Part shown: piece after piece, positions 27,677-36,578 of the stretch
How the letters are laid out: each line of letters opens with the position of its first letter
Numbering within the stretch: the first letter of the stretch is position 1
Assembly: GCF_014654725.1 (NCBI RefSeq)
Contig: NZ_JACVZV010000015.1
Location: 248,001-312,000, forward strand
DNA: 64,000 nt
Origin: Vulcanococcus sp. Clear-D1
GTDB taxonomy: Bacteria > Cyanobacteriota > Cyanobacteriia > PCC-6307 > Cyanobiaceae
Direction: 5' to 3'
Position numbers and translations under genes: made by a program
Notes under the pieces: generated by a model
Databases searched by the model: none
Told to the model about the DNA's origin: nothing
What the model saw: only the letters and a program-made list of their open reading frames with translations

Positions 27677-29488
27677 CTACACCGCTAAACGCGAGATTCG
27701 CAGCCAGGGGCCCCAAGGGTTGGCGTGGCCGATCAGTGCCACCGGTCTGGACTCACTCTGTTGGCTTAGCCATTCATGCATGGATGGTTCCAGCGTGATT
27801 ACAGGCCAGACCTCCCCCGAGCTGCTGGTGAAGCTGTAGTCGCCATTGCTAGTCGCCTTAACCCTGCCTGACCACAGCTGCTCATGGCGGTCGATCGGAA
27901 TAGACGCCTGAGCGGCTGAACCGGCGGCTGCATGTCCTTGCTCGAATGGCTGGGGATTGGCCAACACAGCTTCCTGCCGCTCACGCCACTGAGGGTGATG
28001 CCAGGGGGTGTCCCACAGCGGAGCCACGGCGGAGGGCGCCAGGGGATCAGCGATTAGAACGTTCTGCAGGTCCCGCACTGCGAGCTGAGCGGGGGGTACG
28101 CCCACACGCACCGCCAGCGCCGCCGCCGCTCCTGCCGCCTGCCCAACGTTCAGGATCAACGGCTGCAGGCGCGTGGCACCGTTCGCCATGTGGCTCGTGC
28201 TGAAGGCCTTATCGGCCGCCAGGAGGTTGTCGAAAGCCTCACTCACCAGAGCGCCATAGGGAATGCAGAACGGAGTCCCGCTCCAGCGGCCACCCCAGCG
28301 GCAGCTTTTCGGCGCCAAGGGCCAGTCGGGCCCGGGGTAGTGATGGTCGTTGGCATAGTTACCCACCGCGATCGACTGAAGCTCTCCGGCGTCATCGAGC
28401 GGCAGGGCTGCCACGGACGCCCCACTGGCTTGCGGCAGCAAGTCCTGCTCGATCACCGTTTGGCGACCGATCAGGCGCCGTCCTTCGCGCCAGTAGGGCA
28501 TGGCGGCCAGCCAGGGGGCTGGGCTGCCCGCCTCCTTTGGAAAGGCTTCGCCGAGCTGCAGCCAGCCCCCACTGGCCTCTTGCAGCACCTCGGCAAAGCG
28601 CAGGCTGTGGGCCTGCATCTCGCCATAGAGCGCTGCTTCTTGGCTCGGATCACCAGCGAAGGCGCGCTCCAGCCCCCAGTGCCAATCGTTGCCGTGCAAG
28701 GGCCAGTTGAGCATCACCAGACCACCGGGCAGGCGGCCATAGGTGAGGGTTCGCTCCAACCCGAATGCTTCACAGGCTCGCTCGAAGGGCGCTGGCAATG
28801 GGGTTGTGAGGGCTGGGTCGATACCTCGCACCGGATCGGCCGCCAGCCGATCGCTCTGCAGCTGGCCCATCACCACCCAGGTGGGCGATTGCACCGGTTG
28901 CTCACGGAAGAAGGCCTCGCTATCGAGACGGTGTTGGCTCGGTGCACTCGGTTCATCCCATTGCTCCTGAGGCTCCCAGCCCAGTCGGAAGGGCGCCTCT
29001 GCAAGGGGCAGCAGATCGCCGCGGTCGCTGCCATCGATTACCACCCGGCAGCGCACCCGGCGCTGTTCACCCTCGATTTCAAGCCGAACCGCTGCAATCA
29101 GCGACCCCAGACGCTCCACCGCCACCAGCCGGCAGCCTGGCCACCAGAGCAGCTTCGGCTCGGCGTGCACCCAGTCCTGCAGGATCGCCTCGGCGGTGGT
29201 GGGCCGGTAGCCGAAGCAGCTCACCCAGTTGTGGTCGAGCCCCTCGGGTTCACGCCGCTCCAGTTCCCGCAGGAAGGCACCCCACAACCCCGTCTGCCAG
29301 GGGGTGAGTTCATTGCCATCGGGGCAGCAGACCCCCGCAGCGCTCACCATCCCCCCCAGCCAGGCCCCAGGCGTGAGCAGCAGCGTGGTGGCGCCGCCTC
29401 GGGCCGCCTGGATCGCTGCTGCGATGCCACCGGTGCCGCCGCCCCACACCAGCACATCCACCGCGTCGATCGCTGGGGTCATCGGCAT
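27677..29488 (-). CDS. FAD-dependent oxidoreductase
   Basis: A 603-residue flavoprotein of the FAD_oxidored family. The N terminus VDVLVWGGGTGGIAAAIQAA is the dinucleotide-binding loop, CRVVIDGSDRGDLLPLA lies in the FAD domain, and MANGATRLQPLILNVGQAAG is the C-terminal FAD-binding element. The substrate is unknown; relatives are annotated only as oxidoreductases. ATG 29488 or 29482 is the start. The frame continues upstream to 30358, but that part lies opposite metG and is not protein-like. It is divergent from metG by 72 bases. Confidence 0.88.
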   Translation of the reverse strand: MPMTPAIDAVDVLVWGGGTGGIAAAIQAARGGATTLLLTPGAWLGGMVSAAGVCCPDGNELTPWQTGLWGAFLRELERREPEGLDHNWVSCFGYRPTTAEAILQDWVHAEPKLLWWPGCRLVAVERLGSLIAAVRLEIEGEQRRVRCRVVIDGSDRGDLLPLAEAPFRLGWEPQEQWDEPSAPSQHRLDSEAFFREQPVQSPTWVVMGQLQSDRLAADPVRGIDPALTTPLPAPFERACEAFGLERTLTYGRLPGGLVMLNWPLHGNDWHWGLERAFAGDPSQEAALYGEMQAHSLRFAEVLQEASGGWLQLGEAFPKEAGSPAPWLAAMPYWREGRRLIGRQTVIEQDLLPQASGASVAALPLDDAGELQSIAVGNYANDHHYPGPDWPLAPKSCRWGGRWSGTPFCIPYGALVSEAFDNLLAADKAFSTSHMANGATRLQPLILNVGQAAGAAAALAVRVGVPPAQLAVRDLQNVLIADPLAPSAVAPLWDTPWHHPQWRERQEAVLANPQPFEQGHAAAGSAAQASIPIDRHEQLWSGRVKATSNGDYSFTSSSGEVWPVITLEPSMHEWLSQQSESRPVALIGHANPWGPWLRISRLAV

Positions 29489-29560
29489 CGCGAGTGCAAG
29501 TGCAAAGAGCCTCGCAGGACTGCGCTGAAAGCCACGGCCCTGATCCGTAGGATCCGCCCG

Positions 29561-31129
29561 ATGACTTACACCCTCACCACCCCGCTCTATTACGTCAACG
29601 ACAAGCCGCACCTGGGCAGCGCCTACACGACGCTGGCCTGTGATGCCCTGGCGCGGTTTCAGCGGCTTAAAGGTGAGCGGGTGCTGTTCATCACCGGCTG
29701 CGATGAGCACGGGCAGAAGATTCAACGCACCGCTGAGGCCGCTGGCCTCAGCCCCCAGGCGCACTGCGATGGCGTGAGTGCCCAATACCGGGAGCTGTGG
29801 GATCGCTGGCAGATCAGCAACAACCGCCTGATCCGCACGACCGACCCGCGCCACCGCCAGATCGTGGAGCAGTTCTTCGCGCGGGTGGAGGCCAGTGGCG
29901 ACATCGTGGAAGGCCGCCAGCAGGGCTGGTACTGCGTGGCCTGCGAGGAGTTCAAGGACGATCCCCACGAGGCCCAGGACCCGGAGTGCCCCACCCACCG
30001 GCGTCCTCTGGAGTGGCGCGATGAGGTCAATCTGTTCTTCCGCTTGTCGCGCTATCAAGAGCAGATCGAGGCGCTGATCGCCCAGCCGGGCTTTATCCAG
30101 CCCGCCAGCCGCCGCAATGAGGTGGAGAACTTCGTGAAGCAGGGGCTGCGCGATTTTTCGATCTCGCGCGTGAACCTGCCCTGGGGTATCCCCGTGCCCG
30201 GCCATGAAGGCCACACGTTCTATGTGTGGTTTGACGCCCTGCTCGGATACATCACCGCCCTGCTCGAAGAGGGCGACGCCCCGGATCTCGATCAGGCCCT
30301 CAGCCGCGGCTGGCCGGCCTCGGTGCATGTGATCGGGAAGGACATCCTCCGCTTCCACGCCGTGTACTGGCCGGCGATGCTGCTCTCAGCCGGCCTGCCG
30401 CTCCCGGCGAAGGTGTTTGGCCATGGCTTCCTCACCCGCGAGGGCCAGAAGATGGGCAAATCCCTGGGCAACGTGCTCGATCCCGCGCAACTGCTCGAGC
30501 GTTGCGGCCGCGATGCGGTGCGCTGGTATCTGTTGCGCGATATCCCCTTCGGTGACGACGGGGATTTTCAGCAGCAACGCTTCAGCGATCTGGTGAACAA
30601 CGACCTGGCCAACACCATCGGCAACATGCTCAACCGCACCAGCTCGATGGCGCGGCGATGGTTTGAGAACGCTGTGCCGCCGGCCTCGGTGGCCATGGGC
30701 AGTGATCACCAGCTCGCCCAGGCGGCTGCCCAGGCCCGGACGGTGGTGCTGGACGGTCTGGAACAGCTGGAGTTCCGCAGCGCCGCAGAAGCCGCCCTAC
30801 AGCTGGCCATTGCTGCCAATGGCTTTCTCAATGAACAGGCCCCCTGGAGCCGCATGAAGCAGGAGGGCACCCGGGATCAGGTGGCAGATGACCTTTACGC
30901 CGTGCTCGAAGCGGCCCGTATCACCGCCCTGCTGATGGCGCCCCTCTTGCCCGATCTGAGTGAACGGATGCTCTTGCAGCTCGGCCAGAGCGTTCCCGAT
31001 TCCTCGGCTACAGCTCAGCCCGATGGCACCTGGCTCAGGCAGCTGGAGTGGGGTGCACTGCAGAGTGGGGCGCCGCTGCCGGAGCCCTCGCCGGTGATGG
31101 CCCGCCTTGAACTCAGCGAGCCCCTTTGA
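29561..31129 (+). CDS. metG: methionyl-tRNA synthetase
   Basis: A 522-residue class I synthetase. TTPLYYVNDKPHLGSAYTTL carries the HIGH-type motif (PHLG), KMGKSLGNVLDP the KMSKS-type motif, and the zinc knuckle keeps cysteines in WYCVACEEF and PECPTHRR. The length shows that the C-terminal EMAP-like dimerisation domain of some bacterial enzymes is absent. ATG 29561 is chosen by the conserved start MTYTLTTPLYYVND; the long open frame upstream is antisense to the oxidoreductase gene. lptC follows after 10 bases. Confidence 0.96.
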   Translation: MTYTLTTPLYYVNDKPHLGSAYTTLACDALARFQRLKGERVLFITGCDEHGQKIQRTAEAAGLSPQAHCDGVSAQYRELWDRWQISNNRLIRTTDPRHRQIVEQFFARVEASGDIVEGRQQGWYCVACEEFKDDPHEAQDPECPTHRRPLEWRDEVNLFFRLSRYQEQIEALIAQPGFIQPASRRNEVENFVKQGLRDFSISRVNLPWGIPVPGHEGHTFYVWFDALLGYITALLEEGDAPDLDQALSRGWPASVHVIGKDILRFHAVYWPAMLLSAGLPLPAKVFGHGFLTREGQKMGKSLGNVLDPAQLLERCGRDAVRWYLLRDIPFGDDGDFQQQRFSDLVNNDLANTIGNMLNRTSSMARRWFENAVPPASVAMGSDHQLAQAAAQARTVVLDGLEQLEFRSAAEAALQLAIAANGFLNEQAPWSRMKQEGTRDQVADDLYAVLEAARITALLMAPLLPDLSERMLLQLGQSVPDSSATAQPDGTWLRQLEWGALQSGAPLPEPSPVMARLELSEPL

Positions 31130-31139
31130 GCCAGTTGCC

Positions 31140-32312
31140 GTGAAACGTCTCACTGGGGTTGCCATGGCCCTGTTGGTCAGCGGCTGCGTCAGCAGCAAGC
31201 CGAAGGTGCCGCCGCCCTCAGAGCCGTTTGTGTTCAAGTCGTTGGATCTGGAACAACAGGATCCCAAGGGGCGGCCCGCCTGGAATCTGAAGAGTCCCGA
31301 AGCCCGCTATGACATCACTCGTCAGGTGGCCCAAGCCCGGCAACCCCGCGGGATGGTGTTCAAACGCGGCAAGGCCAACATCAGCATCAGCGCCAGCAGC
31401 GCCACGGTGATCGGCGACGGTCAGGCCATCCAGCTCGAAGGCGCTGTGGTGATCACCCTGCTTGGCAAAAACCCTGTGCGGATTACGGGCGAACAGGCCC
31501 GCTGGATTCCCTCGCAGTCGTTGATGCTGATCGATCGCAAGCCAGCGGCGCTGGATCGTCAGTCGCGCATCACCGCCCAGCTGGCCACCTACTACCTCGA
31601 TCGAGACCTGATCGAGCTGCGCGGCTCGCCGGTGCTCGAGCAGTGGGATCCCAAGGCCAAGGGCACTGCCAAGGCGAAGACCAAGCCAGCCCCGCTGCGC
31701 GTGCAGACGGCCCAGGTGGATTGGAAGCCTGAACAGGGCGACCTCAAAGCCCCACAGCAGGTGCGCGGCCTGCGCCGCGACAAGGACGGCCAGCTCAACC
31801 TCACCGCCTCTGCCCTCAACGGCAATCTGCGCGAGGGGTTTGTCGATCTGATCGCTCCGGTTCAGGTGCGTGATCCCAAGCGCAAGGGATGGCTCAACGC
31901 TCAGCAGACCCGCTGGCTGATCAACGACCAGCAACTGAGCAGCGATCAACCGTTCCAGGGGGCCTTTAACAAGCTGCAGGGTGAGGGTCAGCAGTTCAAG
32001 GTGAATCTCGCCACCAGCACCGTGTTCATCCCGGTTGGCTGCAATCTGCGCCAGCCCGGAGAAGAGCTCACGGCCCAGCGCTGTCAGTGGAACTGGCCCA
32101 CGGGCCGTTTCCAGGCCCAAGGCGATGTGGTGCTACGGCGCCAGGCCTACAAGCAGATCACCCGATCCAGCGAACTGCGGGGCTCCATCGGAAAGGACGG
32201 CACGGCCGTGTTCAGTTCACCGGGAGCCAAGGTGAACTCCCAGTTCACTCTCCCGCCGGCTCAGAAGGTGGCGAAACCACAGGCCCGTTCAGCTCCTGCA
32301 GTGCGCTTCTGA
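31140..32312 (+). CDS. LptC-like LPS-export lipoprotein
   Basis: A 390-residue protein with a lipoprotein signal (MKRLTGVAMALLVSGCVSS; lipobox LVSGC). Two similar beta-jellyroll parts follow, with LKSPEARYDITRQVAQARQ and WLNAQQTRWLINDQQLSSD resembling LptC/OstA-like repeats. In the cyanobacterial family this long form carries lipopolysaccharide from the inner-membrane ABC transporter across the periplasm. GTG 31140 is the start. Its last 68 bases overlap the 3' end of the convergent CCB2/CCB4 gene. Confidence 0.82.
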   Translation: MKRLTGVAMALLVSGCVSSKPKVPPPSEPFVFKSLDLEQQDPKGRPAWNLKSPEARYDITRQVAQARQPRGMVFKRGKANISISASSATVIGDGQAIQLEGAVVITLLGKNPVRITGEQARWIPSQSLMLIDRKPAALDRQSRITAQLATYYLDRDLIELRGSPVLEQWDPKAKGTAKAKTKPAPLRVQTAQVDWKPEQGDLKAPQQVRGLRRDKDGQLNLTASALNGNLREGFVDLIAPVQVRDPKRKGWLNAQQTRWLINDQQLSSDQPFQGAFNKLQGEGQQFKVNLATSTVFIPVGCNLRQPGEELTAQRCQWNWPTGRFQAQGDVVLRRQAYKQITRSSELRGSIGKDGTAVFSSPGAKVNSQFTLPPAQKVAKPQARSAPAVRF

Positions 32313-32907
32313 GCTTGAGGCTCCAGCCCTCCAGCCAGGTTTCATCGCTGCGGCTGAAGCAACGGGGCGACCATCCCGCCAGCAGCAACACGCCTTGATC
32401 GCCGATCGGTTGCACGATCACTGCGGGGATGCCGCTCGGTAGCCCCTGAAATTCTTCCCGGCCGGGGTAAAGCTTGAGGTTCACCAGCCCAATCGCCTTG
32501 CCAGTGCTCCAGGCCCGCTGACAGATGGCACCCGGTGCAAACCCACCAACCCCGAGCACGCCACGCTCCAGCAGCGTGCGCCCCTGCCAGTGCAGGAGCA
32601 CCGTGGCAGCCGGTGTGGCAGTGAGCAGCATCTGGCTTCCCCAGGCCAGCTCCTGGCGCAAGGGCTCGGGCAGATCGCCTGCAAGCCGCAACCCCTGCTC
32701 ACCCTCGAGGTCCACACGCTCCGGCGCCACGGGAACCGCTCGCGTCCACAGGATGGAGACCAACATCAGCCCCACCGCCAGGAAGCTGGCCAGCACTCCC
32801 GCCCGCTCCAGTGCAGGGCTGAGCTGCGGTGCCGTGAGCTGGTTCACCACGCACAGGGCAAGGCCGGCGACACCGGCGCTGAGACAAAGGCGGGCGGCGA
32901 GGCCCAT
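32245..32907 (-). CDS. cofactor assembly of complex C subunit B (CCB2/CCB4 family)
   Basis: A 220-residue membrane protein. Two N-terminal hydrophobic segments (AGVAGLALCVVNQL and AGVLASFLAVGLMLVSILW) are followed by a soluble domain with GTLLERGVLG-like text (RTLLERGVLGVGGFAPGAIC) and IPAVIVQPIGDQGVLLLAGW. This matches the CCB2/CCB4 (DUF2930) family needed for covalent haem ci attachment to cytochrome b6. It is divergent from the TerB-like gene and convergent with the lptC gene. Confidence 0.82.
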   Translation of the reverse strand: MGLAARLCLSAGVAGLALCVVNQLTAPQLSPALERAGVLASFLAVGLMLVSILWTRAVPVAPERVDLEGEQGLRLAGDLPEPLRQELAWGSQMLLTATPAATVLLHWQGRTLLERGVLGVGGFAPGAICQRAWSTGKAIGLVNLKLYPGREEFQGLPSGIPAVIVQPIGDQGVLLLAGWSPRCFSRSDETWLEGWSLKLRSALQELNGPVVSPPSEPAGE

Positions 32908-33024
32908 CGCAGCGAAGTTGGCAGAGATCGCCGTGGCACCCTCTCACAACTGGTGACAAAGCGATTGGCAGGCCAGGGCCGGGGGCGTTCCAATGCAGGC
33001 ATTGCCCCTGGATTGGCACCAGCG

Positions 33025-33459
33025 ATGGTCAACCTGAGCGCTTCCCCCATCAGCACCGCAGCTGAGGCCTTTGCCGCCGTGGCCCTGGCGGCCGTGGCCT
33101 GCGATGGCGAGCTGGCGAATCTTGAGGCCAGGAGTCTGCGCCAACAGCTTGAATTTCGAGAGCCCTATTGCCATCTCAGTGATCAGGCGATGGGCGAGCT
33201 GCTCGATCGCCTGTTGCGGCTTTTGCGTGAACAGGGTTGGCAGGCCCTGGTGACCATGGCGGCACCTCTATTGCCGCCTGAGGCCGCGGAAACGGCCCTG
33301 GCTGTGGCAGCGGCCCTCACCCAGGCCGATCACGTGGAATCCTCGGCTGAGCAAACCTTCCTCGCCACCCTCAGCCAGGCTCTGGCGGTGGACAGCGAGC
33401 GCGCCCGCGTGATTGTTGATGTGGTGGCCATCCTCAACCGCGACAGCCTGGCAGGCTGA
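33025..33459 (+). CDS. TerB-like helical protein
   Basis: A 144-residue all-helical protein. FAAVALAAVACDGELANLEA, LLPPEAAETALAVAAALTQA and a final AVDSERARVIVDVVAILNRD have the pattern of the TerB (tellurite resistance/DjlA-type) helical bundle, which often has an acidic DGE metal site. No membrane segment is seen. ATG 33025 is chosen; the frame is open far upstream, but that is opposite the CCB gene. It leads directly into the Psb32-like gene (9-base gap). Confidence 0.75.
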   Translation: MVNLSASPISTAAEAFAAVALAAVACDGELANLEARSLRQQLEFREPYCHLSDQAMGELLDRLLRLLREQGWQALVTMAAPLLPPEAAETALAVAAALTQADHVESSAEQTFLATLSQALAVDSERARVIVDVVAILNRDSLAG

Positions 33460-33468
33460 CGGCAGACT

Positions 33469-34176
33469 GTGGCGAACCATCCGACTGCATCCGTGGGGCA
33501 CGTGATTCGCGCGCGTCTGTCGGCAGCACTGCTCAGTGCAGCGCTGCTGTTGGCCGCTCTTGCACTTCCAGCAGCGGCCTGGGCCACCGGCGTTGCCGAC
33601 TTCCCGCCCCAGCCACCAGCCAGCCACGTGCTCGATCAGGCCGACCTGCTCAGCCGCGCTGCGGACACTGAGCTGGATCGACGGTTGCAGGAGTTCGGCG
33701 GCGATCACGTGGATGCCCGACTGCTGACGCTGCGCCGCCTGGATTACGGCCTGAGCCTCGATGCCCTGGGTGAGCAGCTCGTGGAGCGCTGGAGCGCGGG
33801 CGAACCTGATCGCTCCCTGTTGCTGCTGTTGATCGAGTCGCAGAACAACAGTGCCGCCGTGGTGGCCTCCTCCGATCTCGAGGGCCAGCTGCCCAGCGAA
33901 CTGCTCTCGAGCACAGCAATCAGCACCATGGGTCTGCCCCTGCGCGAGGGAGCCCGCTACCGCCAGGCCAGTGTCGATGCTCTGGATCGTCTGGCTGTTG
34001 TGCTCAACGGCGGAGAGGATCCCGGCCCGCCGCAACTGGTGGAGCGCATGCCGATCGAAACCAACATTCCCACCCGTGAGGAAACGCAGTCGAGCAATGC
34101 GTTCCTTTGGGTTGTCGTGCTGCTGGTGGTTGGCACACTGGTGCCGATGATCACTTGGTGGGTCTTCTCCCGCTGA
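33469..34176 (+). CDS. TPM-domain protein, Psb32-like
   Basis: A 235-residue protein with a signal peptide (LLSAALLLAALALPAAAWA), a lumenal or periplasmic TPM domain beginning HVLDQADLLSRAADTELDRR, and one C-terminal membrane segment (LWVVVLLVVGTLVPMITWWV). This build matches Psb32-type TPM proteins that protect photosystem II and speed its repair. GTG 33469 or GTG 33499 could be the start. pxcA follows 7 bases later. Confidence 0.82.
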   Translation: MANHPTASVGHVIRARLSAALLSAALLLAALALPAAAWATGVADFPPQPPASHVLDQADLLSRAADTELDRRLQEFGGDHVDARLLTLRRLDYGLSLDALGEQLVERWSAGEPDRSLLLLLIESQNNSAAVVASSDLEGQLPSELLSSTAISTMGLPLREGARYRQASVDALDRLAVVLNGGEDPGPPQLVERMPIETNIPTREETQSSNAFLWVVVLLVVGTLVPMITWWVFSR

Positions 34177-34183
34177 ACCAGCC

Positions 34184-35323
34184 ATGGGGTTGACCGACTG
34201 GATGGGTGCGTTTGATCGCGCCAGCAACAGTGATCTGAGCCTGAATCTGGAGCGGGCCTATGAGGCCGCACTGCTGATTCAAAGCCTCGAGCTCGAGTAC
34301 TACAACGACCGCCCGGTCCGCCCGGAATTGCCCCTGAGCATTCCCAAGCAGGCCCAGGCCCAGATGTTGCGCCGCTTTCGCGCTGCACTTGAGGTGTGCC
34401 AGGAGATCCTGCCCACCCTGCAGAGCCACCGCGGTGAGCTCGACAGCCAGGAGCTGCGCCAGCTGCAACTGATCCAGTCGGTGGCGGCCCGCTACCAGCG
34501 CCGCAGCGGTGCCCCCAGCCTCTCGCGCACGCCTGAGTTGCTGCCCCGCAGCCTGCTCGGTGTGTTCGACGGCGTGCGCCGGCAATTGGACCCTGAGGCG
34601 GAAACGGCCCTGCTGGAGGGGTTTCGCCGTCGCCGCAGCTCCACGCTGGTGTCGCTGCGGATCTTCCTGCTGATGATCCTGGTGCCGTTGATCGTGCAGC
34701 AGACCAGCCGAACGCTGGTGATCTCACCGGTGCTGGATCGCTTTGCACCTGAGATTCCCTTCCTCAGCTACACGAAGCCGCACCTGCAGGAAAAGGCGGT
34801 GAACAAGCTGCGGATCTATCAGCAGGAACTCGAATTTGAAGCCCTGCTGGAGGGCAAAGCCCCTCCTTCGCCGGAGGAAATCCAAACGGCGCTGATGGCC
34901 CGCGCTAATCAGCTCAAGCAGGACGCGGACGACGAAAGCCTTGAAGCCACGAAAAACGTATTGGCCGATCTGGCAGCCCTGGTCGGTTTCACGTTGGTGT
35001 GTGTGCTTGGACGGCGTGATCTGCAGGTGCTGCGGGGCTTCCTCGATGAAGCGGTGTACGGGTTGAGCGACAGCGCCAAAGCCTTCGCAATCATCCTCTT
35101 CACCGACATCTTTGTGGGCTTCCACAGCCCGGAGGGTTGGACCGTGCTGCTGGATGGCATTGCCCACCACCTGGGCTTGCCAGCGGAGGAGAACTTCATC
35201 CTGTTGTTCATCGCCACCTTCCCGGTGGTGCTCGCCACGATCTTCAAGTACTGGATCTTCCGCTACCTCAACCGCGTGTCTCCCTCCGCCGTCGCCACCC
35301 TGCGCGGCATGGATGGTGGTTGA
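34184..35323 (+). CDS. pxcA: proton extrusion protein PxcA (CemA family)
   Basis: A 379-residue membrane protein. The N-terminal half is helical and charged (LERAYEAALLIQSLELEYYN). The C-terminal half has four membrane segments, including LRIFLLMILVPLIVQQTS, AFAIILFTDIFVGFHSPEGW and FILLFIATFPVVLATIFKYW; the last two are strongly conserved in PxcA/CemA. It supports light-dependent proton extrusion and inorganic carbon or sodium balance at the plasma membrane. The stop overlaps the cobU start region. Confidence 0.92.
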   Translation: MGLTDWMGAFDRASNSDLSLNLERAYEAALLIQSLELEYYNDRPVRPELPLSIPKQAQAQMLRRFRAALEVCQEILPTLQSHRGELDSQELRQLQLIQSVAARYQRRSGAPSLSRTPELLPRSLLGVFDGVRRQLDPEAETALLEGFRRRRSSTLVSLRIFLLMILVPLIVQQTSRTLVISPVLDRFAPEIPFLSYTKPHLQEKAVNKLRIYQQELEFEALLEGKAPPSPEEIQTALMARANQLKQDADDESLEATKNVLADLAALVGFTLVCVLGRRDLQVLRGFLDEAVYGLSDSAKAFAIILFTDIFVGFHSPEGWTVLLDGIAHHLGLPAEENFILLFIATFPVVLATIFKYWIFRYLNRVSPSAVATLRGMDGG

Positions 35324-35936
35324 GCCCGCTGATGTTCGGCCCAGTGAGCCCCTGCCCCAACGCGGCCTGATCCTGATCAGCGGGCCCAGCCGCGGGGGCA
35401 AGAGCGGTTGGGCGGAACACCTGGCGCAGGCTTGGCCCGGTGCTGTGGAGTATCTGGCGACGGGGCCAGCCGCTGGAAGCGATCCGAGCTGGACTGAGCG
35501 GGTGGTGGCCCATCAGCGCAGGCGCCCGCAGCACTGGTGCTGCCGCGAGGTGGGCGGCGGGCTTGTGGAGGATCTGCTCGCCCGTGCCCCAGGCTTCACG
35601 CCCGACCCTGGGGCGGAGTCCGTTCCCTCCCTGCTCCTGATTGATTCGCTTGGCACCTGGGTGGCCTGGCATCTCGAGGAATCGACGCCGCAGTGGGAGA
35701 ACCGCTGTGATCAACTGCTGGAGGCGCTCGCGCAGCAGTTGGGACCGGTGCTCCTGGTGGTCGAAGAAACCGGCTGGGGCGTCGTGCCAGCCACAGCCAT
35801 CGGCGGCTTGTTCCGCGATCGACTTGGAGCTCTCCAGCAAACCCTGATGCAGCACTGCCACACCGCCTGGCTCGTGGTGGCAGGGCGCGCACTCAATCTG
35901 AGCCACTTGGGGCACCCCGTACCGCAGAGCCACTGA
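35313..35936 (+). CDS. cobU: cobinamide kinase/cobinamide phosphate guanylyltransferase
   Basis: A 207-residue CobU/CobP. ILISGPSRGGKSGWAEHLAQ contains the P-loop, the family motif ATGPAAGSDPSWTERVVAHQ follows with the guanylylated histidine region (AHQRRRP), and VVEETGWGVVPATAIGGLFR is the second signature. It phosphorylates and then GMP-activates adenosylcobinamide in nucleotide loop assembly. ATG 35313 overlaps pxcA by 11 bases; GTG 35316 is an alternative. No later in-frame ATG precedes the P-loop. Confidence 0.9.
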   Translation: MVVEPADVRPSEPLPQRGLILISGPSRGGKSGWAEHLAQAWPGAVEYLATGPAAGSDPSWTERVVAHQRRRPQHWCCREVGGGLVEDLLARAPGFTPDPGAESVPSLLLIDSLGTWVAWHLEESTPQWENRCDQLLEALAQQLGPVLLVVEETGWGVVPATAIGGLFRDRLGALQQTLMQHCHTAWLVVAGRALNLSHLGHPVPQSH

Positions 35937-36424
35937 TGCCACGCCTGGTGCTGTTTCAGCCTGAAATCCCGCCCAACACGGGCAATGTGGCGCGGACCTG
36001 CGCCGCCACCTGCACGGAGCTGCACCTGATTGAGCCCCTCGGCTTTGAGATCAGCGACCGCACCCTGAAACGCGCCGGCCTGGATTACTGGCCCTGGGTG
36101 GATCTCCATCGCCATGCCGATTGGAGCGCCTTTCGCGAGCAGCAGCAGCGGCGGGGAGGCCGGCTGTTGGCCTTGAGCCGGCATGGCAGCCAGCCCTACA
36201 CGCAGCTCCGCTACCAAAGCGACGATTGGTTGTTGTTCGGGCGCGAGACCAGCGGCTTGCCCCCTGAGGTGGTGGCCGAGGCGGATGCCTGCCTCGCGAT
36301 TCCGATGCCTGGAGCGATCGAACACGGTGGCGGCGTGCGCAGCCTCAACCTGGCGACCGCCGCAGGGGTGGTGCTGTTCGAGGCGATCCGTCAGCTGGAG
36401 CTGACGGCCAAGGGATCAGCCTGA
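35936..36424 (+). CDS. trmL: tRNA (cytidine/uridine(34)-2'-O)-methyltransferase
   Basis: A 162-residue SPOUT methyltransferase with its knot motifs: FQPEIPPNTGNVARTCAAT, then LFGRETSGLPPEVV and SLNLATAAGVVLFEAIRQ. TrmL modifies the wobble nucleotide of tRNA-Leu. The ATG overlaps the cobU stop (TGATG), so it is translationally coupled. Confidence 0.93.
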   Translation: MPRLVLFQPEIPPNTGNVARTCAATCTELHLIEPLGFEISDRTLKRAGLDYWPWVDLHRHADWSAFREQQQRRGGRLLALSRHGSQPYTQLRYQSDDWLLFGRETSGLPPEVVAEADACLAIPMPGAIEHGGGVRSLNLATAAGVVLFEAIRQLELTAKGSA

Positions 36425-36460
36425 AACGCCGAGATCGCCTCGTAGCACGGGCTTTTTTCG

Positions 36461-36474
36461 TTTGGTCAACCAAA
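36461..36474. promoter_or_regulatory. 14-bp palindrome upstream of M23 peptidase gene
   Basis: TTTGGTCAACCAAA is a self-complementary 14-mer directly after a T-run (36453-36458) behind trmL, and 104 bases before the peptidase start. It may be an operator or part of a weak terminator. Nothing else supports either reading. Confidence 0.3.
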
Positions 36475-36578
36475 AGAGTGACCACGAACACTTGCAGCGG
36501 TGTGTTCAAGCCGTTACTCTCAGCGCGGCTCACGGATGCTGGCTTCTCCGCTGGGCTTTGACCTCTGGCCAATGGTGC

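Noticed and set aside
28190-29560. N-terminal extension of the metG frame
   Set aside because: It is antisense to the oxidoreductase gene; MetG homologues begin at the TTPLYYVN part.
29489-30358. N-terminal extension of the FAD oxidoreductase frame
   Set aside because: It is antisense to metG, and the dinucleotide-binding motif lies at the start of the shorter protein.
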